Source: Annona cherimola
Taxonomy: Eukaryota > Streptophyta > Magnoliopsida > Magnoliales > Annonaceae
Assembly: GCA_030490835.1 (NCBI GenBank)
Contig: CM059971.1
Span: 74,666,224 to 74,730,223, forward strand
Direction of reading: 5' to 3'
Length of the DNA: 64,000 bases
Under the pieces are notes generated by a model that did no database searches, was not told the DNA's origin, and worked only from the letters and a program-made list of their open reading frames with translations. Below, piece by piece: positions 1-10,118 of this stretch (its first letter is position 1; each line of letters begins with the position of its first letter). The position numbers and the translations under genes were made by a program.

Positions 1-725
1 AATTGTTGCCAATTTTGTTTCTAAACAACAATTTGTTCCAGTGACTCAGGCAGTGAAATATTTAATTTGAATAAAATTTTTGATTAATTTCAAGCATATT
101 CACTACTTTTAACATTAATTCCGAATATACTCATTAAATTTTAAATTTTCGTCCCTATCCACTAAGTATTGCGTTAATTACATCCGGATTCATTTTCTAA
201 TGAAAGTTCGGAAAGCAGGCAAACCGTGTTATTTTAGGCACGGTCACGGAGGTAAGAAGTGGATAAAAGAATATTTTTGAAAATTAGGAAAGTAGTGTAA
301 TATAATAGAGGCAAAGTGAAAAAAATAAGGTAATTTTGTGTAAGAAATTATTCGAATATAAGAATAAAAATAAAAAAGTAGAATAATTAAGTAAATAAGA
401 TATGAAATCATATTGTGTGAAGAGGATAACCACCACCATTGTTACAAATTGGTGCCTTGGGCTAGGTAATTTTTTTTTATGACGAAATGAACCGGCAGAA
501 CAGAACCTTACCTTCTGTCGTCGGTTTCTCACATTGTTGCGTAGAATTGTGCTTGAAATTAAACAATAGAATTATTTCATCTTTGACAGTCAAATAGTTA
601 AAGCTGCCAATTTGCAAACTGCTAGACGCGACAGTGGCAATGGCTGTTGGCATGATGGAAATGGAGGAGCAACGATTTGGTAGTCGCTGCTGAATTTATG
701 AATTCCTGGTAAATGCAGGATTCGC
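1..725. other. AT-rich intergenic DNA, no gene seen
   Basis: I see no coding region. Positions 60-180 resemble the arms of the foldback MITE family seen near 45.1-45.6 kb (phrases about 'aatatactcattaaatttt'), so this may be an old fragment of it. Positions 600-725 are less AT-rich and might belong to the broken coding remnant that continues at 1269, but I could not join them. Confidence 0.4.
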
Positions 726-1268
726 GGGTGCAACTTGGGTCCAATGAGTCTTATTTGGGAAAAAAACAATCTTTATCCCATTTTAAAAATATCCTAAACT
801 TATCTTATTTTAAGTTAGGTTAAATATAAGTTTATCCAACCTTATTTTTAATGTTTAAGTTTATTTCAATTTCGATTCCAAATTTGTTCTTTAAAATAAT
901 TTTTATATTATATTTGAAAATTATAATTTTATTATAACTTTTACTTAAAAATCCTAAAATCAAGATGATAATAATATAATTTTTAAAATACATTTATTAA
1001 ATTTAGTAAATAATAGTTAAATTAAACTAGTTTCTATTTATTTAAAAAAATACATTTATGTTTTTTTCTATAAAGGATATTTCATAAAATATATATTAAA
1101 CATATATTAGTCATAAGTTAGTTTTAAATACTCAAAATGTTGAAACTTACTATATTCCTTATTGAATCGTATATTTTTTCTTTCATGGAGTCTATCCTAC
1201 CTTACCAGTATAAAGATAGAAACCAATACCGGTGGATTGATGAGTGCTCCACCCAGGTTGATCCACTG
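726..1268. mobile_element. small hAT-like non-autonomous element (copy A)
   Basis: The left end reads GGGTGCAACTTGGGT and the right end, read inverted, GTGGATCAACCTGGGT, which form imperfect terminal inverted repeats. The AT-rich interior matches the element at 2826-3606 over a long stretch, which makes this a dispersed family. No clear target duplication was found. Copy A lacks the SINE found in the related copy and so shows the empty site. Confidence 0.5.
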
Positions 1269-2525
1269 CCTGGAGCTGCAGAAGAGGGCATTAGCAATCT
1301 GGAGAAGCGCTGCCATGGCTTAAACGACTGGATTTGATGAGGATTGCTTACCGTTGATGGAATCTCGTCAACAATTTTGGGATGGATCCCTCTTTAGTAG
1401 CCGTCGAGCTTGGAATTATCTTGTGATTAAGATGGATAAAGCCATCGACAACGCTGTGAAGATGAAGAGTTAGGGATGGGAATCGGGGTGGGCCATACTA
1501 GGTCAAGGTTTGCCCAACCTTAACCCTATTTTTTAAAAATCAAGTTTGACCTTCACTTTTTTTTAATAAGTTCTGGGACAAACTTCAAGTTGGTATCGAA
1601 CCGATTTCGGGATAACGGGTCGGATCAAAATACGGATCAAATAAGATAATTTTAAAAATTTATATATATATATCAAACATAAATATACATCTATACTAAA
1701 TTTAAATATTATATGCTTCAATATTTCACTAATTATTAAAAAACATATAATTAAAAAAATAAAATATTTGAAAATATAGTATAAATTTATTAAAATAGAT
1801 TAATATACAATTATACATGAGAGTTATATATGTACAAATTCTTTATATTGATTATTATATTGCTTTCTAAATAAATTGATTTTTCTATTGTTAATAGAGT
1901 TAATTATAAAAAAAGTGAGAATTTTGAAAAAAAAAATAACAATATTTAAACATAAGTTTATAATTTTTAATAAATTAATATATGCGAGGCAGGTCGGACT
2001 TTTCAGGTCGGGACATGGTTAACCCACTGCGACTCTATTTTTGAATTCGGGTCAAAACTTCTAACTCATCCCTATAATGGGTAAAAAATGTATTGATTTT
2101 ATCCGGCCAAAAATGAGTCAGGTCATAGCGGGTCATGGATTGTCGTGCCCCACTTACCACCCTTGTGAAAAGTTTATGCACATCTCATTGGCAACGAATC
2201 TGATTGCCTTTGTCGGCTCTGAAGAGGGGTATTGGAATGCAGTGGCTGCTGAAGCTTAGATGAACGGCTCAGATCTGTCAATCTTTGCTATTCGTCACCG
2301 GATCTGGGATGAACAAGGGTAGATGATGGTGCGGGTTTCACACATGGTTACAGGAAATCTGGATCGTGTGAACTTACTGGCTCAGCTGTTGGAGAAGATC
2401 CGGTATCTGTAGATCTACGCAGACCTGATGACGCCATTGCTGGGTCAGAGGTTGCCCACGAACGGCAGCCACGGAAGGATGCTTGAGGGAGAAGATGGAG
2501 CACAATCTTTTGGTGCTCCGGCATA
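1269..2525 (+). pseudogene. broken coding remnant, family not recognised
   Basis: From about 1269 to 1468 and again from about 2167 to 2525 the DNA is less AT-rich and reads as protein-like sequence. The part at 1333-1468 includes ESRQQFWDGSLFSSRRAWNY. The part at 2170-2525 runs in one frame with three internal stop codons and includes MHISLATNLIAFVGS and LLAQLLEKIRYL. A hAT-like insertion (1469-2166) separates the two parts. I do not recognise the family and assign no function. It may be an old host gene fragment or part of another transposon. Confidence 0.35.
1469..2166. mobile_element. hAT-like insertion inside the broken coding remnant
   Basis: The left side begins TTAGGGATGGGAATCGGGG. 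The right side ends with an inverted G-rich motif (CACTTACCACCCTT). The interior is AT-rich, with GC-richer 'cgggt' motifs near both ends, as in other hAT-like elements of this window. The flanks ATGAAGAG and GTGAAAAG match at 6 of 8 positions and could be a decayed 8-bp target duplication. An alternative right end lies near 2075. Confidence 0.4.
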
Positions 2526-2629
2526 GCACCCATATTAGTCCACGTGCTTGCGAATAGGAATTTAGGGGTAAATCTATCTTTTCCAGACGCCTAATAGAAA
2601 ACGTCCTATCAGAAGAGAATAAGATAAAA

Positions 2630-2662
2630 ACAAACAAACAAACAAACAAACAAACAAACAAA
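2630..2662. repeat. (CAAA)n microsatellite
   Basis: About eight tandem CAAA units are visible. Confidence 0.9.
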
Positions 2663-2825
2663 CCAACAATTCAACAAACCTACTAGAAAGTGGCGCGAAT
2701 GGAAACGGATGGAATTTTCTAAAAAAGTTGTCACCTGCCCTTGAAACTTCTGCAGTAAGATGAAGATTTCAAAGATGACAAGGGATAATCCATCAATTCA
2801 TTGATAAAGAAAAGATTCTTTCAAA

Positions 2826-3606
2826 TAGGGTTGCAATTTATGTCGAATAGGCCTAGTTCGGGTCGATTATATCTTTAGCTAATTTTTTAAAATTCTCATC
2901 CAATTCTATATTAGGTCAAGTTGGTTCTATGTTTATCATACTTTATTTTTTAATGTTGGATCGGTTCCAAGTCGGTTTTTTAAAATAATTTTTATATTAT
3001 ATTTAAAAATTATAATAAAATTATGATTCTTACTTAAAAACTTATAATCAAAATGATAATAATATAATCAACCAAGGCTAGCTCAGTTGTTCACGACAAT
3101 TGTGTCATGTGTTGAGGGTTCAAAAGTTGGCAACGACAAAAAAATCATTCCTCATCGTGTAGGAGTTGTAGATTTCCTATGTGAGAGCAATTAGTCTCCT
3201 AAAAAATTGTAAAAAATGTTTAGGGCCATTTTGTGGTGATATGTATGATGTAAAATTAGATAAAAATTATGTAACGTATTCTTGAGCTTAATTGTAATAT
3301 CTCAGTTGGAATGAGATGTAATACAAGTAAAACAAATCAAAAAATGATAATAATATAATTTTTGAAACGTATTTATTAAATCTATTAAAAATAATAAATT
3401 AAGCAAGTTTTTAGATATGCAAAGACTATATTTATATAATATAAAAGATATTTCATAAAAAATATATTAGAAATTCAAGTCTATTCCAGGCACTTGCACC
3501 TTGGAACCTACTTTACTCTAATTTGACAAGATATTTTTTACTTGAAACCTACCCCATTCTACGTAATGGGTTAACCCACGAGTACTCTACCCAAGTTACA
3601 CCACTA
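2826..3606. mobile_element. hAT-like non-autonomous element (copy B), with nested SINE
   Basis: The ends TAGGGTTGCAATTTATG and, inverted, TAGTGGTGTAACTTGGG are imperfect terminal repeats. The interior matches copy A (726-1268), except that a 273-bp SINE with its target duplication sits in the middle. No transposase coding is visible. Confidence 0.5.
3069..3341 (+). mobile_element. tRNA-derived SINE
   Basis: The head carries a pol III A-box-like TAGCTCAGTTG and, about 40 nt further on, a B-box-like GGGTTCAAAAG. This is the arrangement of a tRNA-derived SINE. The body is about 270 bp and ends in an A-rich tail. It is flanked by an 18-bp direct repeat, AAATGATAATAATATAAT, at 3051-3068 and 3342-3359. 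The related element copy A has a single, uninterrupted version of that site near 963-981, which confirms the insertion. Confidence 0.85.
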
Positions 3607-3639
3607 ATTACAAAGTTACTTAGCAATATATAAAGTGGA

Positions 3640-4510
3640 GGCCCCCACCAAAAACATCTGTCTAGTTGGTTAGACAATAAATGCTTAGCAAGTATGTAGG
3701 CCGATTGATTCTCACTCATAAAAACATATGGGAAAGAGATGTTATGAAAATAATTTTAACAATATTATTATCATCAATGAAGAACTACAAGCCGGAGTAG
3801 TATACTAATCTCCATTGACCCAACTAATAGTCACCAATGAGTCACTCTTCACAATCACATCTTCCACGCCCATTTCTTTAAGCTATTTAACTCCAAACAG
3901 AATAACAGTATTTCCATCCAAAGGGGTTTATCAAACCCCTATTTCTTCCACCAATTAGTAGTTAGAAAAGCAACTAGATAAGTAACTTAGAATTGCCCCA
4001 AAACGTATGATATAACACTCTATCATACATTCTACATCAACATTCAATTTAACACAACCCACTCTAGGTCTTTGCTACCTTGTAGAGCTGCAATTGATGT
4101 TGAGCTTCTTGCCCAAAAGATGTTTAACTAAGGTGCAATTATGTAGGAAAATTAATGTTATAGGGTGATTATCTCAGTTCATTCATAACTTGATTGTTTC
4201 TAAGGTATCAAATCCTGCAAGAGATCATTTAATGTTACAACTTATCTAAATAGCCCTAACTTGACCGAAGAAAGGCACATTGAAAGCATCCCTTATGTGT
4301 TTGAACTTTTAGAAGATGTGCACAACATTTTCCTCATTGTGGGCAAGCCAAATCCTAATTTCATCGTGTAATTTCCATTTGTTTCAAAACTCCAAAAGAC
4401 ACTATCATCCATCTCAAAACTTGGTAGGGATGTTGTGGATTTGTTTCCAATAGAGAGGTCCTATTGCGATCATGATAAGATTCTCAACCTAGGTTTTTGA
4501 GTCTTAATTT
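3640..4510 (-). mobile_element. decayed 3' end of an L1-type LINE
   Basis: Read on the minus strand this stretch keeps, with many stops and frameshifts, features of the C-terminal part of plant L1-type ORF2. These are a LYWKQIHNIPTK-like segment, a zinc-binding-like remnant, then an RNase H-like pattern (VKLNVD, followed by VEDVIVKSDSLVTISWVNG and an ESIGLHT...L motif). The 5' part of the element is missing. It abuts the left LTR of the large element, so it is older sequence at the insertion locus. Confidence 0.5.
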
Positions 4511-4899
4511 ATGAATTGAGAAACCTTTATATCATTAATATGGTGCTGAGTGGGTACTAGTAGAGGTTTTTGTTCCGGCTTCATGAAAAATTGTTAAAAA
4601 TTATTTTCCTCCGGTTTTGAAAATAAATGCTTAATTAATTCCCCCAGCAAAATTTTAAAGCATTTAATTCTTTAACCGAGTCCGAAAAATATATCATAGA
4701 AATATTTTGCATTGTGTTCCACATTCTGATTTTACATCTTCAACAAGAAAACTCTTGATTAAAAGAGCTGAATACAATAGTAAAAAAAATACTTATTTTA
4801 TTGAAATAATAATGAAATACGTAGAAGATCTTTCTACGTCTTTACAAGTGCACGAAAAATCGTGTCTAATAAAAATATAAAGATAAGTGAGTGTACTTC

Positions 4900-5035
4900 T
4901 CCCCGCGTCGTGACTCGAATGTGAGGTATATGACGCCACGCGCCGTGACTTAAATGTGAGGTACATGACGCCACGCGCCGTGACTTAAATGTGAGGTACA
5001 TGATGCCACGCGCTATGACTTAAATGTGAGTTTAC
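4900..5035. repeat. 41-bp tandem array in the LTR
   Basis: About three to four units carry 'gccgtgacttaaatgtgagg' and 'gacgccacgcgc'. The same array is at about 23860-23975 in the other LTR. Confidence 0.7.
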
Positions 5036-5239
5036 GCTTAGCCCGTCAACCAGCAATGACTCGGTTTGGAAACTAGTGAGGGGCCCGTCGGCTACACTAG
5101 TCACTCTACACAGCAAACTAAGTGCGCTCTTAGCTTCTAGATTTACGCAGCAGACCAGCATGTCCCGCTTTCAGCTTCTGTACTTGTACAAGAAACCAGC
5201 GTCTCCTGCATTCAGTCTCTGGGTTGAAATTTAAGTGGT

Positions 5240-5520
5240 TTTAATTGGATTTAACCGAATTTTGAAAGTATGTTTGGGTCGACTTGGACCATCTAAAAGG
5301 GGTTCGAGCCCAACTGGGCACGTTGAAAAGAGTTTGGGCCTAACCGAGCTTGACTCAATCAATTTGGGCTCAACTGGGTTTATTGGGAGATTATGGGCGA
5401 TCTTGGGCTTGTTGAAGAGTTCTGGGCCCAAGTGGGCTTGTTGAAGAATTTTGGGCCTGAGTGGGCTTGTCGAGGGGTCTTAGGCCCAAGAGGGCTCACT
5501 CAGACATTAAGACTCGGGTT
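5240..5520. repeat. degenerate short repeats rich in 'ttgggc' in the LTR
   Basis: Units of roughly 35-40 bp repeat 'gggcttgttgaag' and 'ttttgggcctgag' motifs. The counterpart at about 24190-24430 has fewer units. Confidence 0.6.
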
Positions 5521-5689
5521 GAGCAAAGAGGTCATTTTTTTTTCATATATATATGTATATATATATAATAGAATGGTACTTAGCCCCATGTATCAACTTA
5601 ACCCAATGAATGGAGAGTATTTCCTTGGGGAGAAGTATATAATTTTTTTATAATATACATATATATATATATTTGAAAGTCTCTAAGAT

Positions 5690-6600
5690 ATATGTGTGTA
5701 TTTTAAAATAAAAAATATTTTTTTGGGGTCCGCGGGACAAATATATATATTTTTTGCAGGCCCACGGGACACATATATTTTAGAAAACAAAATATTCATT
5801 TTTGGAGGCATGCGGGACTCATATATATTTTAGAAAATAAAATATTCATTTTTAAAGGCTCGTGGGACATATATAAATATTTTAGAAAATAAAATATTCA
5901 TTTTTGGAGGCCCGAGGGACTCATATATATATATTTTAGAAAATAAAATATTCATTTTTGAAGGCCCGCGGGACTCATATATATTTCAGAAAATAAAATA
6001 TTCATTTTTGAAGGCCCGCGGGACTCACATATATATTTTAGAAAATAAAATATTCATTTTTGAAGGCCCGCGGGACACATATATATATTTTGGAAAATAA
6101 AATATTCATTTTTGAAGGCCCGCGGGACACATATATATTTTAGAAAATAAAATATTCATTTTTGGAGGCCCGCGGGACTTATATATATTTTTAGAAAACA
6201 AAATATTCATTTATGGACGCCCGCGGGACATGTATATAATTTTAGAAAATAAAATATTCATTTTTGGACGCCCGCGGGACATATATATAATTTTAGAAAA
6301 TAAAATATTCATTTTTGGAAGCTCGCGGGACATGTATATAATTTTAGAAAAATAAAATATTCATTTTTGGAGGCCTGCGGGACATCTATATATTTTTGGA
6401 AAATAAAATATTCATTTTTCAAAGCCCGCGGGACTCATATATATTTTAAAAAATAAAATATCCATTTTTGAAAGGCCTTTTAATATATATATGTATTTTA
6501 GAAAATAACGTATATATTTTTGGAAGACTTGTAATATATATGTATTTTAAAAAATAAAATATTCATTTTTGAAGGCCTTTTAATATATATATGTATATAA
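5690..6600. repeat. about 51-bp tandem array with CCCGCGGG cores in the LTR
   Basis: Some 13-15 units combine 'aaaataaaatattcattttt', a GC core 'ggcccgcgggac' and a 'catatatatttt' run. The matching array in the right LTR (about 24620-25060) has about seven units, so copy number has changed since insertion or by recombination. Alternating AT and palindromic GC cores is unusual for a satellite. Confidence 0.8.
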
Positions 6601-6616
6601 TATATATTTTTTGAGG

Positions 6617-6652
<36 letters not shown>

Positions 6653-6913
6653 TATCTCGGGATCCTCGGGCCACCTTTTTTTTTAATGGGGAAACTTATC
6701 CCTAGATCCCGGGTTATTCTATGGCACGCTTGGTGGGATCCCGGGACCGCGGGCCTATATATATATACTACTATTTTTTTATATCATAAAAACACTTAGC
6801 CTTATATATATACATATATATGTGGCGACCCTAGAGATCCCGGGACCCCGGGCCCTTTTTATATATATATTGTTATATTTATTTATCATAAAAATATGTA
6901 GTTATATATATAT

Positions 6914-7257
6914 GGGAAATAATCCAGTGCATGCGACTGCACCGTGCAGTCCATGCACTGTGGGCCCCACTTGATCATAAATAGAAAATCTACCCCACCC
7001 ATTGTATTTAGAATTATTCACTTTATTAGCATACCAATTTTCATCCAAATCCAACATGTGTGTAGTCCCCATCTTAAAATGATGCAAAATCAACGCAATA
7101 AAATAGTTTAATGTAAATATCAAGTTTAAAGTGATTTTTTCAACATCTAAACCGTCTAAAGTATGATTTATATATGAATAAATGATTGTATAAAGTTTCA
7201 TTACAATCTAATATGTATGGGGTCCATTTTACAGCGGACTGCACAGGATCGGATCTC
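6914..7257. mobile_element. MITE inserted in the left LTR only
   Basis: A roughly 340-bp segment is absent from the corresponding place in the right LTR. Its ends contain an inverted ATCC(A/T)GTGCA motif. The interior includes 'accaattttcatccaaatcc', shared with the MITE at 25496-25850. No clear target duplication can be read in the surrounding TA repeats. Confidence 0.6.
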
Positions 7258-7274
7258 TATATATATATGTATAT

Positions 7275-7725
7275 ATATTATATGGCAGCCCGTGAGATCC
7301 CGGGACCCCGACCTTTGTGTATATATATATTATTATATATTTTTATCATTAAAATACATAGCTTTATATAGATATACGTGTATATATATTATATGGCGGC
7401 CCGTGAGATCGCGGGACCCCGGCCCTTGTGTATATATATATTATTATATATTTTTATCATAAAAATACATAGCTTTATATAGATATACGTATATATATAT
7501 ATATTATATGACAGCCCGTGAGATCCCGGGACCCTGACCCTTGTGTATATATATATTATTATATATTTTTATCATAAAAATGCATAGCTTTATATAGATA
7601 TACGTATATATATTATATATTATATGGCGGCCCGTGAGATCCCAGGACCCTGGCCCTTATATATATTATTATATATTTTTATCATAAAAATACATAGCTT
7701 TATATATATATTGTATGGCCCACCC
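7275..7725. repeat. about 105-bp tandem array in the LTR
   Basis: Four units carry 'ggcggcccgtgagatcccgg' followed by an AT-rich part with 'atcataaaaatacatagctt'. A related divergent unit lies at 6815-6910. The right LTR has only about two units (25290-25500). Confidence 0.8.
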
Positions 7726-7829
7726 CGTGCGCAGGAAAAATGGTTTTTGTAAACAATATATATATATATCTATATGTGTATATATATTTTCATATATAGA
7801 AAATATACATATATTTTTTTTTTTTTTGA

Positions 7830-8185
7830 AAAAGAAAAATACTTAACCCGTGTGTCAATTCAACCCGCCAGTCGGGGAGTATCCACGTTGAGAAAAGTAG
7901 TTTTTGAAAATAATATATATGTATATATGTATATATATTTTTTTATATATAGAAAATACACACATATATATTTTTTATTTTATTTTTAAAGGAGAAAAAT
8001 ACTTAACCCGTGTGTCAATTCAACCCGCCAGTCGGGGAGTATCCACGTTGGGAAAAGTAGTTTTTTTCGAAAATAATATATATATACTTTTAATAACACA
8101 TATATATATTAAAAATATACTTAACCCGCGTGTCAATTCAACCCGCCAGTTAGGGAGTATCCACGTTGGGAAAAGTATTATTATT
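7830..8185. repeat. three spaced copies of a 65-bp motif in the LTR
   Basis: The motif running from 'tacttaaccc' through 'gccagtcggggagtatccac' recurs at about 7840, 8005 and 8120, separated by AT-rich spacers. The same three copies are in the right LTR at about 26000, 26160 and 26275. Confidence 0.75.
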
Positions 8186-8375
8186 ATTATTTTAGAAAAT
8201 AATTCATACATATGTATTTTTTTTAATAAGAAAGAAACTCTTTTTTTTACATAAAAGAAAGAAAGAAAAAAAATTTGGAGAACTCACGTTCTCTTTTCTT
8301 TCAGCGTGGGAGAGCTCTCGTCCCGGTTGAGTTGTCTCCTCCCGTCGTTCCTCCTTTTTTTTCGTATGAGGGTTC

Positions 8376-8383
8376 TATTTATA
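8376..8383 (-). promoter_or_regulatory. LTR TATA box (left copy)
   Basis: Reads CCTATAAATAGAACC on the element's sense strand, a canonical plant TATA box, conserved at 26543-26550. It would place transcription start near 8350, making the captured gene fragments part of U3. The core TATAAATA differs from the many simple TA runs nearby. Confidence 0.6.
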
Positions 8384-8433
8384 GGCCTTGGACAGCGCAG
8401 GCAATTCTGCAGTTTTCCAGGAAGGAAGTGTTA

Positions 8434-8569
8434 CCGCGGAACTGGCAACCTTCTTCCACGTGTCCTTGGTTACCATGGTTCCGCGGTTTGAGCGCTTCGA
8501 CACCGAGGTTCCGCGGGTATGGGTATCCATCGTGTGAAGCTTCGTTGCAGTTCAACTATGGTTCCGCGG
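8434..8569 (-). promoter_or_regulatory. cluster of four CCGCGG motifs just upstream of the LTR TATA box
   Basis: The palindrome CCGCGG occurs at 8434, 8481, 8511 and 8564. Each sits in a GTTCCGCGG or CCGCGGAAC context, 50-190 bp upstream of the TATA box in element sense. All four are kept in the right LTR (26601, 26647, 26677, 26730). I infer a promoter element cluster; no factor is assigned. Confidence 0.45.
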
Positions 8570-8670
8570 GTAAGTGTGGCGTGCACCTCACGCCCTGTCG
8601 CATATTGCTGTCTTCTTTTTTGTCCGGAGCTTCTTTTTTCATGAAAATCGAGTGCCTTCACTGTGTCGGA

Positions 8671-9385
8671 TTAAACCCAAGCTCTGTCATAAGCTTCTAT
8701 GGCTACACATGCAGTTTGAGTGCTCCCTTCCTTAGAAACTTCTGACAGTGGCAGGGAGGTCTTTGCTGTCTCAACTAAAGGCAAAGCCTCTTCTTTCACC
8801 ACTACACTTTCCCCGTCACACTCGTCAGGTTTGTTGTCAGGGAAAATCGTAGCCAAATAATATAAGACCTCTGCAACTTCTTCCTCTTCTTTGGTAATTG
8901 AAATGAGCTGCTTCGAAGATCTGACGAAGCTTCCTTGCTTCGTGTTGTGCTTGGATCTTTTCATGCCATTAACGCTGGGCAATTCAGCTTCATTCAAAAT
9001 ATGATGATGTCTTTTTGCATCAGGAACTGGGGGGAGACTCTCGGCTGCGCTTGCTCATTGTTGATCTTAATTTCCTTAGAAACGAAGGAGGATCGGCATG
9101 GCCGCAATCATCAGAGGCCTTGCCGTTGATCTTATATCTCCTGTCGTTGCCGGTGCTTGGCATGCGATGCTCCTTTTCTCCTCCAGACACCTCACCACCC
9201 ATCTCACTGTCGTCGCGACTCGAGCTTGCTCTCCAGCTCACTCTTGCACTTCTAACTCTCTCTTTCCTTGATTTCTCGAAAAACACCACGTTGTTATATC
9301 TGTTCAGAGCAGATGCCTTCGGCTGTCATTGCTTGGCAGGCGATGACCGGCTTCCCCCACGTCTCAATTCTCGGGCCTTGTCCAT
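8671..9385 (-). pseudogene. captured 5' part of a host gene (left LTR), weakly TIC-like nuclear protein
   Basis: On the minus strand an ATG at 9385 opens a basic Ser/Arg/Lys-rich protein starting MDKAREL. After a homopolymer frameshift near 9030 the frame continues with AKRHHHILNEAELPSVNG and ITKEEEEVAEVLYYLA, to about 8671. The acidic 'EEEEVAEVLY' stretch and the basic start resemble uncharacterised plant nuclear proteins and, more weakly, TIME FOR COFFEE-like proteins. That link is from memory and is tentative. It lies in U3 in the element's sense orientation. The run of C after the SPP codons has one extra base here and two in the right LTR. Confidence 0.55.
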
Positions 9386-9667
9386 TTGCGACCAATGACA
9401 TCGACCGTAGATGCGTGCCACGCACGAAATCGATTTAACCCTACTCCGTAAAAGGATCATAATGTGATTGTCCTTCAAATTTTATGAGGACCCAAATCAT
9501 CAGATGGACTCGGAGGAATGTCCAGACGGATTACGAATGAACCAATACCAGAAGATTCCCGCAGCTCTTCCAATCCAACTCTCTCACTCGAAAACAAAGA
9601 GAAATATCGAACCTTCCACCCACCCTGCAAAAAATCCTGTAGCATCCCAAAACCGACTCCTCTCACT

Positions 9668-9913
9668 CTATTCACAGGCCAATTTGGTATCGAAGCTACT
9701 CAAGCAAATTGGGAATGCTTGAAACGCAGAAAATGGATACCGGTAATCCATGGTAAACATATCTTTTGCAACCTTGCCAAATTGCAGAATGATTTTATCA
9801 TGCTCTGGTGGAGCCGGCTGTGCAGGTGTTGGTGCTCCCGGAGCTGGTTGTGTAGCAACAATGAGCTGGAAGTTCTTTACAGAAGCAACTGTTACCTGTC
9901 CCCTGAAGTTCAT
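9668..9913 (-). pseudogene. captured last exon of a tubby-like protein gene (left LTR)
   Basis: The 81-codon open frame contains the C-terminal signature of plant tubby-like proteins: [10 protein letters not shown], then [25 protein letters not shown] and [12 protein letters not shown] followed by a stop. Tubby C-terminal domains bind phosphoinositides and DNA; the plant versions usually carry an F-box too, which is absent here. Only the terminal exon is present, so a full tubby barrel cannot form. It lies near the start of U3, in element sense. The frame is open in both LTRs, with four amino-acid differences between them. Confidence 0.9.
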
Positions 9914-10074
9914 GACTTTTTTTTTCGTTTTCTTTCATATATATATATATGCTCTCTTTCTTCTTCTTCTTCTTCTTCTTTTTTTGTTGTGATTTTTTTT
10001 CTTCTCTTTTTTTTTTTTTTAAATATAAAATCCCTTGGCTATCTGTGATAATACTATTTTTCTAGCCGTTTACA

Positions 10075-10118
10075 ATTTTTTTCTTCTTCTTTCTCCCCCT
10101 TTTTTTCTTCTCTTTTTT
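10075..10118 (-). other. purine-rich tract, candidate polypurine tract
   Basis: In element sense this reads as A/G-only runs including AAAAAAAGGGGGAGAAAGAAG, followed by TTGTAAACGG, a possible TG start of the LTR. The same tract is also present outside the equivalent point in the right LTR (28249-28288), which is not expected for a normal 5' LTR. Its status as the functional PPT is therefore uncertain. Confidence 0.45.

Noticed and set aside
5393..8254. Many short ORFs rich in Ile and Tyr in the AT-rich arrays
   Set aside because: They are translations of (TA)n and tandem repeats with no protein features.
8275..10048. Long plus-strand open frames in the LTR (also at 26500-28190)
   Set aside because: They are mirror frames of the minus-strand captured gene fragments. 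The minus frames carry recognisable tubby and other protein signatures; the plus frames carry none.
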